Under the pieces are notes generated by a model. It was not told where the DNA came from and made no database searches. It saw nothing but the letters and a program-made list of their open reading frames with translations. Both the position numbers and the translations under genes were made by a program. From Comamonas halotolerans (GTDB lineage: Bacteria > Pseudomonadota > Gammaproteobacteria > Burkholderiales > Burkholderiaceae_C): a stretch of 64,000 nt of DNA. Location: positions 1-64,000 of the forward strand of contig NZ_JASAUZ010000007.1 of NCBI RefSeq assembly GCF_030162935.1, in the 5' to 3' direction. This document shows positions 45,401-52,448 of the stretch, one piece after another (the stretch's first letter is position 1; each line of letters opens with the position of its first letter).

Positions 45401-46236
45401 ACAACCTTTGCGCCCTTGTAGCGCACTTCGGTGAAGAAGTGGGCATCGGGCGTGCGCGTCTGCGGCACATTGGAGCCCCAGGCGATGATGTAATTGGAGT
45501 TGTACCAGTCGGCGCTTTCGGGCACATCGGTCTGCTCGCCCCAGGTCTGGGGGCTGGCGGGAGGCAAGTCGCAGTACCAGTCGTAAAAGCTCATGCACAC
45601 GCCGCCGATCAGGCTGAGATAGCGGCTGCCTGCGGCATACGAGATCATCGACATGGCAGGAATTGGGGAAAAACCAATGACGCGATCCGGGCCGTGCTTC
45701 TTGATGGTGTAGATGTTGGCCGCAGCAATGATCTGGTTGACCTCGTCCCAGGTGCTGCGCACAAAACCGCCCAGGCCCCGTTGTTTTTGCCACTCGGTGC
45801 GTGCGCTCTGGTTCTCGACAATGTTGGCCCAGGCGTCCACCGGGCTGTTGGCCACGGCCAGCGCAGCGCGCCAATGCTTGAGCAGGCGCGCACGAACCAT
45901 CGGGTACTTCACGCGGTTGGCACTGTACAGATACCAGCTGTAGCTGGCTCCGCGCGCGCAGCCACGCGGCTCATGGTTGGGCAGGTCGGGACGGGTGCGG
46001 GGGTAATCGGTCTGCTGGGTTTCCCAGGTAACAATGCCACCCTTGACATAAATCTTCCACGAGCACGAGCCCGTGCAGTTCACACCGTGCGTGGAGCGAA
46101 CGATCTTGTCGTGTGCCCAACGATCACGGTAGGCATCTTCCCAGGTTCGGTCCTCGCCATTGGTCTGGCCGTGACCGCCGGAGAAACTCTCGGTGGGCTG
46201 TGAGAAATACGTGAGTCGGTCGAGGAAATGGCTCAT
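42448..46236 (-). CDS. narG: respiratory nitrate reductase alpha subunit (molybdenum)
   Basis: A 1262-residue catalytic subunit that reduces nitrate to nitrite with a bis-MGD molybdenum cofactor. The N-terminal Fe-S ligands are H50, C54, C58 (THGVNCTGSCSW) and C93 (RGCARG), the His-plus-three-Cys pattern typical of NarG. The segment WGEQTDVPESADWYN should include the Asp that binds Mo. Length and spacing are normal. AGGAG lies before the ATG. In front, towards narK2, is a 143 bp gap with two strong hairpins, so expression relative to the transporters may be adjusted there. Confidence 0.96.
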   Translation of the reverse strand: MSHFLDRLTYFSQPTESFSGGHGQTNGEDRTWEDAYRDRWAHDKIVRSTHGVNCTGSCSWKIYVKGGIVTWETQQTDYPRTRPDLPNHEPRGCARGASYSWYLYSANRVKYPMVRARLLKHWRAALAVANSPVDAWANIVENQSARTEWQKQRGLGGFVRSTWDEVNQIIAAANIYTIKKHGPDRVIGFSPIPAMSMISYAAGSRYLSLIGGVCMSFYDWYCDLPPASPQTWGEQTDVPESADWYNSNYIIAWGSNVPQTRTPDAHFFTEVRYKGAKVVAVTPDYSEVAKLADLWMHPQQGTDAAVAMAMGHVILKEFYFDKKSAYFDEYARRYTDLPLLVALKEQKLSDGRTALVPDRYVRASDFAASLGQENHPDWKTVAFEEDGRVVVPNGSIGFRWGTDGRTDQGLWNLEAKEAGEGKDVRLKLSVMEDGAQPAAVADVAFPYFGGVESPNFKANDQNSDVLVRRVPISHMQLSGDGLEGTVAVATVFDLLAANYGIHRGLEGEGAAIGYDDNVPYTPAWQEQITGVPRDQVIRTAREFADNADKTQGKSMVIIGAAMNHWYHCDMNYRGIINMLMLCGCIGQSGGGWAHYVGQEKLRPQTGWTALAFALDWMRPPRQQNSTSFFYAHTDQWRYEKLGVEEVLSPLADQSNYSGSMIDYNVRAERMGWLPSAPQLKTNPLQVVRDAQSANIDPKAYVVEGLTSGSLEMSCEDPDHPANWPRNMFVWRSNILGSSGKGHEYFLKHLLGTTHGVQGRDLGPQEAKPEEVQWHANAPEGKLDLLVTLDFRMSTTCLYSDIVLPTATWYEKNDLNTSDMHPFIHPLSAAVDPAWQARSDWEIYKGFAKAFSELCVGHLGVEKEVVLTPIMHDTAAELAQPYGVKDWKRGECALIPGKTAPQIAVVERDYPNVYKRFTALGPLMEKVGNGGKGIAWNTETEVGQLGDLNGRVREEGVTKGMPRIVSDIDATEVVMMLAPETNGHVACKAWDALSRQTGRDHVHLALHREDEKIRFRDIQAQPRKIISSPTWSGLESEKVSYNAGYTNVHELIPWRTLTGRQQFYQDHPWMRDFGEGFVSYRPPVHLKTLHEVEGRKPNGNPEIALNFITPHQKWGIHSTYSDNLHMLTLNRGGPVVWLSEDDAKRAGIEDNDWVELFNTNGAIAARAVVSQRVNQGMVMMYHAQEKIINTPGSEITGTRGGIHNSVTRIVLKPTHMIGGYAQYSYGFNYYGTIGTNRDEFVLVRKMRRVDWLDEEQRNHTTHA

Positions 46237-46280
46237 CGTGGAACTCCTAACTCTTTTTCAATCAATCTTCTGTTTCTTGT

Positions 46281-46306
46281 TTTCTTCACCGAGCTTGGTG
46301 AAGAAA
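46281..46306 (-). promoter_or_regulatory. hairpin 1 between narK2 and narG
   Basis: A perfect 10 bp inverted repeat, TTTCTTCACC and GGTGAAGAAA, with a 6-base GAGCTT loop. It lies between narK2 and narG, downstream of hairpin 2 in the direction of transcription, and has no strong T-run. It may affect mRNA stability or cause pausing. Confidence 0.6.
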
Positions 46307-46344
46307 GCTGGGGCAAGAAGGTGCTTGGGCCTTCTCGCTCCGTC

Positions 46345-46367
46345 CTTCTCCTTGCTCCAAGGAGAAG
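46345..46367 (-). promoter_or_regulatory. hairpin 2 between narK2 and narG
   Basis: A perfect 10 bp inverted repeat, CTTCTCCTTG and CAAGGAGAAG, with a 3-base loop, 12 bp after the narK2 stop. On the transcribed strand it contains AAGGAG-like and anti-AAGGAG arms. It is a likely processing or partial-termination signal separating transporter and reductase mRNAs. Confidence 0.6.
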
Positions 46368-46379
46368 CAATCAAACCGG

Positions 46380-47825
46380 TCAGCACGGCATTTCGGCGTC
46401 CTTTCGCGAGTAGTACCACCAGGTGATCACCACGCAGATTGCGTAGAAGACGGCAAAGCACCACAGCGCCAGCTCTGGCCCGCCGGTAGCGGCAATCGAG
46501 CTGCCATAGCTTTTGGGAATGAAGAAGCCGCCATAGGCGCCCAGCGCACCGGCAAAGCCCACAGCAGCCGCTCCTTCGGTGTTGCCTTCCTTGATGGCGT
46601 GGGCCTCGGCGGTCTTGTCGCCCGCCCGCACGCCACGCATCTTCTGTATGAGAAAGATCACCGGGATCATCCGAAAGGTCGAGCCGTTGCCGATGCCGGT
46701 GGTGAAGAACAGCACCAGGAACATCAGAAAGAAGCCTGTGAAGCTGCCTTCGGCAGGACCGAATGGGAAGGCGAACCCGCCCGTGCCTTTGGGCAGGAAG
46801 AACAGCACGCCCATTACAGCCAAGGTCATGACGATGAAGTTCCAGAAGGTGACCACGCCGCCTCCGATCTTGTCGGAAAGCCAGCCACCGAAGGGCCGCA
46901 CAGCAGCTCCTACCAATGGGCCAAGCCAGGCATACGCCAGTGGATTGACTGCGGGGAACAGCGCTTTGATAAGCAGCGGAAAGCCTGCAGCGAAGCCAAT
47001 GAACGAGCCGAATGTGCCCAGGTACAACACGCACATGATCCAGTTGTGCTTGTTCTTGAAAATGGTGGCCTGATCGGCAAAGCTGGCTTTGGCGTCGGCC
47101 AGATCATTCATGCCGAACCAGGCAAACACTGACACCAGTGCAATCCATGGCACCCAGATGAAGGCCGCGTTTTGTGCCCACAGGGTCTGCGTTTCACCAG
47201 CTTTCACGATGGTCTGCGGTTCACCGCCGAAGATGCCGAAGATGCCTGCAGTGATTACCAGCGGGCTCAGGAACTGCACCGCCGAGACGCCCAGATTGCC
47301 AAGGCCTGCATTCACGCCCAGCGCCGATCCCTTGCGCTCCTTGGGGAAAAAGAAACTGATGTTGGACATGCTGGAGCTGAAGTTGCCGCCGCCCAGTCCG
47401 CACAGCAACGCCAGGATCAGCATTGTGGGGTAGCTGGTGGTGTTGTCCTGCACTGCATAGCCGATGCCGATGGCCGGGATCAGCAGTGATGCGGTGGAGA
47501 TTGCCGTCCAGCGACGTCCACCGAACACGGGGACCATGAAGGAGTAAAAAATGCGCAGCGTGGCGCCAGATAGCGCGGGCGCCGCAGCCAGCCAGAAAAG
47601 CTGGTTGGTTGAATACTTGAAGCCCATGGATGGCAGATTGACCGCCACCACACTCCAGACCTGCCAGATGCAGAATGCCAAAAATAGCGCAGGCACCGAG
47701 ATCCAGAGATTGCGCTTGGCGATGGCCTCGCCTTCGCGTTCCCAGAAGGCCTTGTCCTCCGGGGTCCAGAGGGTCAGCAGGCGGCCCTTGCGGTTCGCTG
47801 CCATGTGGGTTGATGAGTTGGACAT
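46380..47825 (-). CDS. narK2: nitrate/nitrite transporter NarK2-type
   Basis: A 481-residue, 12-helix member of the NNP (nitrate/nitrite porter) family, longer than its neighbour and resembling E. coli NarK. The start at 47825 (MSNSSTHMAANRKGRLLTLW) is preferred to a frame start 24 codons upstream that would overlap the previous gene. Landmarks: MLILALLCGLGGGNFSSSMS and GVNAGLGNLGVSAVQFLSPL, the two nitrate-signature regions, and AVRPFGGWLSDKIGGGVVTF. It likely exchanges nitrate for nitrite. It follows narK1 by 22 bp. Confidence 0.9.
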   Translation of the reverse strand: MSNSSTHMAANRKGRLLTLWTPEDKAFWEREGEAIAKRNLWISVPALFLAFCIWQVWSVVAVNLPSMGFKYSTNQLFWLAAAPALSGATLRIFYSFMVPVFGGRRWTAISTASLLIPAIGIGYAVQDNTTSYPTMLILALLCGLGGGNFSSSMSNISFFFPKERKGSALGVNAGLGNLGVSAVQFLSPLVITAGIFGIFGGEPQTIVKAGETQTLWAQNAAFIWVPWIALVSVFAWFGMNDLADAKASFADQATIFKNKHNWIMCVLYLGTFGSFIGFAAGFPLLIKALFPAVNPLAYAWLGPLVGAAVRPFGGWLSDKIGGGVVTFWNFIVMTLAVMGVLFFLPKGTGGFAFPFGPAEGSFTGFFLMFLVLFFTTGIGNGSTFRMIPVIFLIQKMRGVRAGDKTAEAHAIKEGNTEGAAAVGFAGALGAYGGFFIPKSYGSSIAATGGPELALWCFAVFYAICVVITWWYYSRKDAEMPC

Positions 47826-47847
47826 GGATAACGCTCCGTTGCTTGGG

Positions 47848-49170
47848 TTAGCGAGATGTCGCCACGGCATCCGTGGGGTGCTTGCCGCCGACAACATCGG
47901 TGCGGCGCACTTCGGTGAAATACATCCAGATCAGCGATACCCAGACCACGCCATACATGAGCATGAAGGCGCTGGAGCGAATGCCGGTCCAGTCCATGAG
48001 CATGCCGAAAAGAATCGGCAGAATGAAGCCGCCCATACCGCCGGCCAGGCCCACGATGCCGCTGATGGCGCCGATGTTTCCGGCGTAGTCGTCGCTGATG
48101 TACTTGAAGACGCTGGCCTTGCCGAAGGCCCAGGCAATGCCCAGGATGAACATCAGTGCGGTGAACACATATACGTTCAGACCAATGTGGAAGGTGCTGG
48201 GGCCATCCACGGTCATCACGGTGAAATCGGTCTGTGGGTATGACAGCAGGAACAGGCAGATCCAGCTCACCCACATCACCCACCAGGTGACGGTATGTGC
48301 GCCGTATTTGTCGCTGAGCACACCTCCGATGGCGCGCAGCACGCCACCGGGCAGCGAGAAGCAGGCGGCAAGAAGCGCGGCCACACGGATGTCCAGGCCA
48401 TACTCACCCACGTAGTACTGCACCATCCACAGAGACAATGCGACGTAGCCGCCGAACACGATGCTGTAGTACTGGCAGTACTTGAGCACCTTGGGATCTT
48501 TGAGAGCCTTGACCTGGTCACCAAAAGTGACGCTGCTGGGAACAAGGTGAGAGGGATCGCTATAGCTGAAAAACCAGAACAGGATGACCGCGCCCAGCAT
48601 GATGGCGGCATACACATGCGGCACTGCAGCCCAGCCGAATGCAACCAGGATCACCGGCGCGACGAATTTGTTGACCGCAGCGCCCGAGTTGCCAGCACCG
48701 TAGACACCCATTGCCATGCCCTGGCGACTCTTGGGAAACCAGCGGGCTACATAAGGTGTACCTACCGAGAACGAACCTCCTGCCAGACCTACGAACAGGC
48801 CTGCCACAAGGAAGTGCCAGTATTCGGTGGCGTAGCCCATCATCCATATGGCGGGTACAGTGACCGCCATGAGTACGGTCATCACAATGCGACCTCCGTA
48901 CTTGTCGGTCCAGATACCGAGTGGCACGCGCACCAGCGAGCCGGTGAGTACGGGCATGGCAGTGAGTAGGCCGAACTGTGTGGCGTTCAGGTTCAGCATC
49001 TTCTTGATCGGGATGCCGATGACGCCGAACATCATCCAGACCATGAAACAGACGGTGAATGCGAAAGTGCTGGCGATGAGCACGGACCACGCGCGACGGC
49101 TGTGGAGTTGTTGTTCGTCAACCGTGGTGTTATTGCCGCTGGAGGTGGCAGGGATTGAAGCTTTGACCAT
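47848..49170 (-). CDS. narK1: nitrate transporter NarK1-type
   Basis: A 440-residue, 12-helix NNP/MFS transporter. Landmarks: VCFMVWMMFGVIGIPIKKML in helix 1, VRVPLGIWTDKYGGRIVMTV in loop 2-3, GLAGGSFSVGTPYVARWFP and GVYGAGNSGAAVNKFVAPVI (nitrate signatures), and LRAIGGVLSDKYGAHTV in the second half. NarK1-type proteins are thought to act as proton-nitrate symporters, complementing the NarK2 exchanger; many relatives fuse the two, while here they are separate. It is the first gene of the transport-reductase run, preceded by a 190 bp gap with an inverted repeat. Confidence 0.9.
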   Translation of the reverse strand: MVKASIPATSSGNNTTVDEQQLHSRRAWSVLIASTFAFTVCFMVWMMFGVIGIPIKKMLNLNATQFGLLTAMPVLTGSLVRVPLGIWTDKYGGRIVMTVLMAVTVPAIWMMGYATEYWHFLVAGLFVGLAGGSFSVGTPYVARWFPKSRQGMAMGVYGAGNSGAAVNKFVAPVILVAFGWAAVPHVYAAIMLGAVILFWFFSYSDPSHLVPSSVTFGDQVKALKDPKVLKYCQYYSIVFGGYVALSLWMVQYYVGEYGLDIRVAALLAACFSLPGGVLRAIGGVLSDKYGAHTVTWWVMWVSWICLFLLSYPQTDFTVMTVDGPSTFHIGLNVYVFTALMFILGIAWAFGKASVFKYISDDYAGNIGAISGIVGLAGGMGGFILPILFGMLMDWTGIRSSAFMLMYGVVWVSLIWMYFTEVRRTDVVGGKHPTDAVATSR

Positions 49171-49230
49171 GGGGAAGTCCTCTCCTCGAATGTGACCCCA
49201 TGATCTGCAAATGGACGCGCGCTGAATATC

Positions 49231-49261
49231 CTTCTGCAGTAGGTTTGCTGCACTGCAGAAG
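49231..49261 (-). promoter_or_regulatory. perfect inverted repeat upstream of narK1
   Basis: CTTCTGCAGT and ACTGCAGAAG form a perfect 10 bp inverted repeat with an 11-base spacer, 60 bp before the narK1 start. It could be a regulator's binding site or fold in the leader RNA. It does not match the FNR consensus, and NarL heptamers nearby are only partial. Confidence 0.55.
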
Positions 49262-49360
49262 AACGATGGTGCCGAGGTGAGGACTACTCCCTAAGAACTA
49301 TGTCCCTCATCACAAAGGAGGGCATAAGACGTGGCAGGAAGGGAAAGACGCACAGCGGCG

Positions 49361-50047
49361 TCAGGCCTGGTGTTCGGAGGGGCGCTGACGGTCGGATGCA
49401 TAGACCGCAGCCTGCACGCGTGATGTCAGGCCAAGCTTGCGCAGGATGTGTTGAACGTGGATTTTGACCGTGGTCTCCGCGATATCCAGCGTGCGAGCGA
49501 TCTCCTTGTTGCTGGCCCCGCGAGCGATTTCCCTGAGCACTTCTTCCTCGCGTGGCGACAGTGGCGATGTGGTCTCGGTATGCGACAGATCCGTATCAGG
49601 TGCGGGCTCTGCGGCTTCCTGTGAGCGCAGCGCAGCCACAAGCTTGCCCATCATCTCAGGGCTGACCACAGACTCACCACGCATGGCCCTGTGGATGGCA
49701 TCGGCCAGCATGTGGCCTTCGATGGTCTTGAGCAGATACCCCTGCGCGCCCTGGCGCAACGCAGCCGACAGGTCTTCGCCGTCTTCACTGACAGTGAGCA
49801 TGAGAATGCGGCTGTCCGGTGATGCTTCACGAAGCCCCGCAATTGCGTCAATGCCGGTGACGCCAGGCAGATGGTTGTCCAGCAGGATCACATCGGGTTG
49901 CAGTTCGGGCACCTGGCGCAGAGCCTGGCTGGCATCGGCGGCTTCGCCCACCACCTTGAGTTCTGGCTGCTGCGCAAGCAGCGCCACCAGCCCCCTGCGC
50001 AGCAGGGTGTGGTCATCAATGAGGAAAACGGAAACCGGGGATTTCAT
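49361..50047 (-). CDS. narL: nitrate/nitrite response regulator NarL
   Basis: A 228-residue response regulator. The receiver domain has FLIDDHTLLRRG (acidic pocket) and DVILLDNHLPGVTG (phosphorylated Asp). The C-terminal LuxR-type helix-turn-helix is LSPREEEVLREIARGASNKE then TVKIHVQHILRKLGL. The ATG overlaps the narX stop by ATGA. Phosphorylated by NarX when nitrate is present, it would activate the nar genes downstream. It lies 190 bp before narK1 on the same strand, so the system is next to its targets. Confidence 0.92.
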   Translation of the reverse strand: MKSPVSVFLIDDHTLLRRGLVALLAQQPELKVVGEAADASQALRQVPELQPDVILLDNHLPGVTGIDAIAGLREASPDSRILMLTVSEDGEDLSAALRQGAQGYLLKTIEGHMLADAIHRAMRGESVVSPEMMGKLVAALRSQEAAEPAPDTDLSHTETTSPLSPREEEVLREIARGASNKEIARTLDIAETTVKIHVQHILRKLGLTSRVQAAVYASDRQRPSEHQA

Positions 50048-52032
50048 GGCGCAGAAAGTGAAGATGAGGAAGGAAGGGCAGGCGTCTGCGTTGTTGGTGT
50101 GCTGGAGCTTGTCGATGTTGCTGAGGCGTGGTCCTTGGCCGGCTGCAGCGTAGGTGATGGTATTACTGTGGGAGGCAGGTAGACGGCCACACGCGTGCCG
50201 ACACCTTGACTGCGCGGGCCAACTTCAAGCGTAGCACCGATGCGCTGTGCGCGTTCATGCATGATTCCCAGTCCCACGTGCAGCGAATCGGGTGGAACGT
50301 CCTCGACATTGAAGCCGCAGCCATCGTCGAGCACCTCAAAGTGCCAGAACGGATGCCGTTGTACCAGCACATCCACGCTCGATGCACCCGCGTGCTTGCG
50401 CACATTGGAGAGTGCTTCCTGCAGGATGTGGAGTATCTGGATCTGCACATCCGAAGCCAGTGGATAGCCGTGGCCGGACATCGACAACGAGGTCGCAATG
50501 CCCGTCTGGTGCTCGAATTTGGAAAGCGTAGAACGCAGTGCATCCTCGATGTCCTCATCCTGCGTGCGTGTGCGAAAGTGCACCAGCAATTCGCGCACGT
50601 CGTCATAGCATTCCTGGACGCCGATTTCCAGTTCACCCAGTGTGCGATTGCGTGCGTCATTGTCGTTGCGGGCAGCAGCATCACGCAGCAGCTGTGTCTG
50701 GATCTTGAGGAAGGCGAGCGATTGTGCAATCGAGTCATGCAGCTCGCGGGCGATGAAGCTGCGCTCCTGAGCCACGGCAGACTCCATTTCTAGCGCCGTC
50801 GCACGCATGCCCTCCATCGAACTGGCCAAATGGTGCGCCATCGTGGTGAGCAGATCGCGCATGCCTGGGCTGAGCTCCTCCTGCGTGCGGTAGAAAAGAT
50901 CCACCTCGCCCAGCACGCGGTGCTGAAGCTGCACGGGAATGCTCACTACGGTTCTGAATCCCGCCTGCAGGCAGTGCGAGAGCTCTGTCTCGAGCTCAGC
51001 CTTGGGCACCAGCTTGATGACCCGCATGGTGGGATCGTTTTGCGTTTGGCCGCATTCACATACGCCGGCGAGCAGGCATTGTTCCTCGTCGCGCACTGCA
51101 TCGGGCATGCCTTCCGAGGCCAGCATCACGTAACGCTTATTGCCTTCATCCGACCAGCGCACCACTGCAGCATCGCATTGGGCGATGTTCTTGATCTGCT
51201 CAATAAAACCTCGTGTGAGCGTTGGCAGATCCGATGCTTCGGCAGCCAGCGCACTCACTGCGTACAGTGCAGCCAGGCGCTGATTCTGAATTTCTATGCT
51301 GGCAGTCTTCTCGCGCACCTTCTGTTCAAGGTCCTCATGCGAGGACTGAAGCGCATGGGCCATGAGGTTGAAGCCCGCGTGGAGCTGGCCGAATTCATCG
51401 GTGCGGTCCACTTCCACACGCGTGCTCAGGTCTCCCTGGCGCATGCGCGTCAGCGCCGCCTGCAAGCGCGAGACCGGGTTGAGCACTAGCAGGTAGCTCA
51501 GCGCAATGAAAGCCACCGCTGAGCCGATGGCCAGCGCCACCATAAAGAGCTGGAAAAGATGCAGCGCTGCTGTCAGCCGTGCAATCTGGTGCTCGATAGT
51601 CTCCACAAATTCATCGACGAGATGCACGAAGGCGTCCGCATGTGCCAATGATTGTGCTGCATCGAGTTGCGGTTGTTTCTGCCATCCCTGAGACAGGGTG
51701 GTCCATGCGGCTTGTACGGCTGCATATTGCGAGCGTGCCTCGTCATTCCAAGGGACAAACAACGGACGGGAAGGATCACCTGAACGTAGCAGCTCCAGCG
51801 ATTCATTGAAGCGTTGCATGCGCCCCTGCAACTCGGTAGCCGGTTCCTGCTGCTGCGCCAGCACCATGCGCATCATGTTCATGCGCAGGCGACCCGCCTC
51901 GTTTACGGCTGCAGCGCCACCCTCCAGTCGCCAGGTGATCCACAGTGTGAAACCGATGGACGCCAAGGCAACCAGCAGGAAGATGATGCCCAAGGCCTGC
52001 AGTTTGGTGGAGAGGGAGGGCCGTGTTTGCAT
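50044..52032 (-). CDS. narX: nitrate/nitrite sensor histidine kinase NarX
   Basis: A 662-residue membrane kinase. TM1 spans about 12-32, with the nitrate-binding P-box at about 38-52 (AAVNEAGRLRMNMMRM). TM2 spans about 163-188 and is followed by HAMP (VSRLQAALTRMRQGDLS) and a coiled segment. A central GAF-like part has the Cys motif CLLAGVCECGQTQ seen in NarX. The HisKA_3 phosphoacceptor lies in FIARELHDSIAQSLAFLK, and the ATPase in LQEALSNVRKHAGA and DDGCGFN. It detects periplasmic nitrate/nitrite and phosphorylates NarL. An FNR-like site lies before it. Confidence 0.92.
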   Translation of the reverse strand: MQTRPSLSTKLQALGIIFLLVALASIGFTLWITWRLEGGAAAVNEAGRLRMNMMRMVLAQQQEPATELQGRMQRFNESLELLRSGDPSRPLFVPWNDEARSQYAAVQAAWTTLSQGWQKQPQLDAAQSLAHADAFVHLVDEFVETIEHQIARLTAALHLFQLFMVALAIGSAVAFIALSYLLVLNPVSRLQAALTRMRQGDLSTRVEVDRTDEFGQLHAGFNLMAHALQSSHEDLEQKVREKTASIEIQNQRLAALYAVSALAAEASDLPTLTRGFIEQIKNIAQCDAAVVRWSDEGNKRYVMLASEGMPDAVRDEEQCLLAGVCECGQTQNDPTMRVIKLVPKAELETELSHCLQAGFRTVVSIPVQLQHRVLGEVDLFYRTQEELSPGMRDLLTTMAHHLASSMEGMRATALEMESAVAQERSFIARELHDSIAQSLAFLKIQTQLLRDAAARNDNDARNRTLGELEIGVQECYDDVRELLVHFRTRTQDEDIEDALRSTLSKFEHQTGIATSLSMSGHGYPLASDVQIQILHILQEALSNVRKHAGASSVDVLVQRHPFWHFEVLDDGCGFNVEDVPPDSLHVGLGIMHERAQRIGATLEVGPRSQGVGTRVAVYLPPTVIPSPTLQPAKDHASATSTSSSTPTTQTPALPSSSSLSAP

Positions 52033-52066
52033 TGTGAAAGTCTATGGTCATGCCAATTTTTGCTGA

Positions 52067-52080
52067 TTGATGATGATTAA
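52067..52080 (-). promoter_or_regulatory. FNR-like site upstream of narX
   Basis: Plus-strand TTGAT-GATG-ATTAA matches the FNR/Anr consensus TTGAT-N4-ATCAA at nine of ten positions. It is centred about 41 bp before the narX start codon. If it activates narX from the usual -41.5 position, the mRNA would be almost leaderless. Confidence 0.55.
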
Positions 52081-52448
52081 TTTCCTACTGTTAAAGCTGC
52101 AGTAATTAAGGATGGGTCGGGAAACCTGGTCTCGATACCTTGCATGTGTGACTGGCCTGCGTTCCATGGACGCGAGCATCAATAGCCATGGAGGCAAGGA
52201 ATGACTTGGACTGCGTCTTAGGCCATGAAAGGCATGCAAGCCAGCACCCATTTCTCGTGCAGATGCTGCTATGCACTCAAATCTCGTGGTGGTACACACG
52301 CGTTGCCACCATGGGTGTCAGGAAAAGGCGTAGGACTGCAAGCTGCTGGTGCATGGGCGCCACATCACCAATTTGTCATAGATATGACCCAAGACTGTCA
52401 CATCGCACCGTGACGATGGCAGGGTGTTTAGCTCTAGCACCAAGCGCC
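52081..52448. other. divergent intergenic region between narX and the OlsF-like gene
   Basis: About 370 bp with no convincing gene. It should contain the promoter of the plus-strand acyltransferase gene, but I cannot place it. Some in-frame upstream start codons (for example at 52413) lie here. Confidence 0.4.

Noticed and set aside
42436-46203. Long plus-strand open frames opposite narG (about 530 and 396 codons)
   Set aside because: They lie wholly inside narG, have no recognisable domains or ribosome sites, and are expected from GC-rich third positions of the real gene.
49171-49360. Possible FNR or NarL sites directly before narK1
   Set aside because: TTGTGATGAGGGAC and TACTCCC-like pieces match the consensus poorly; only the inverted repeat is reported.
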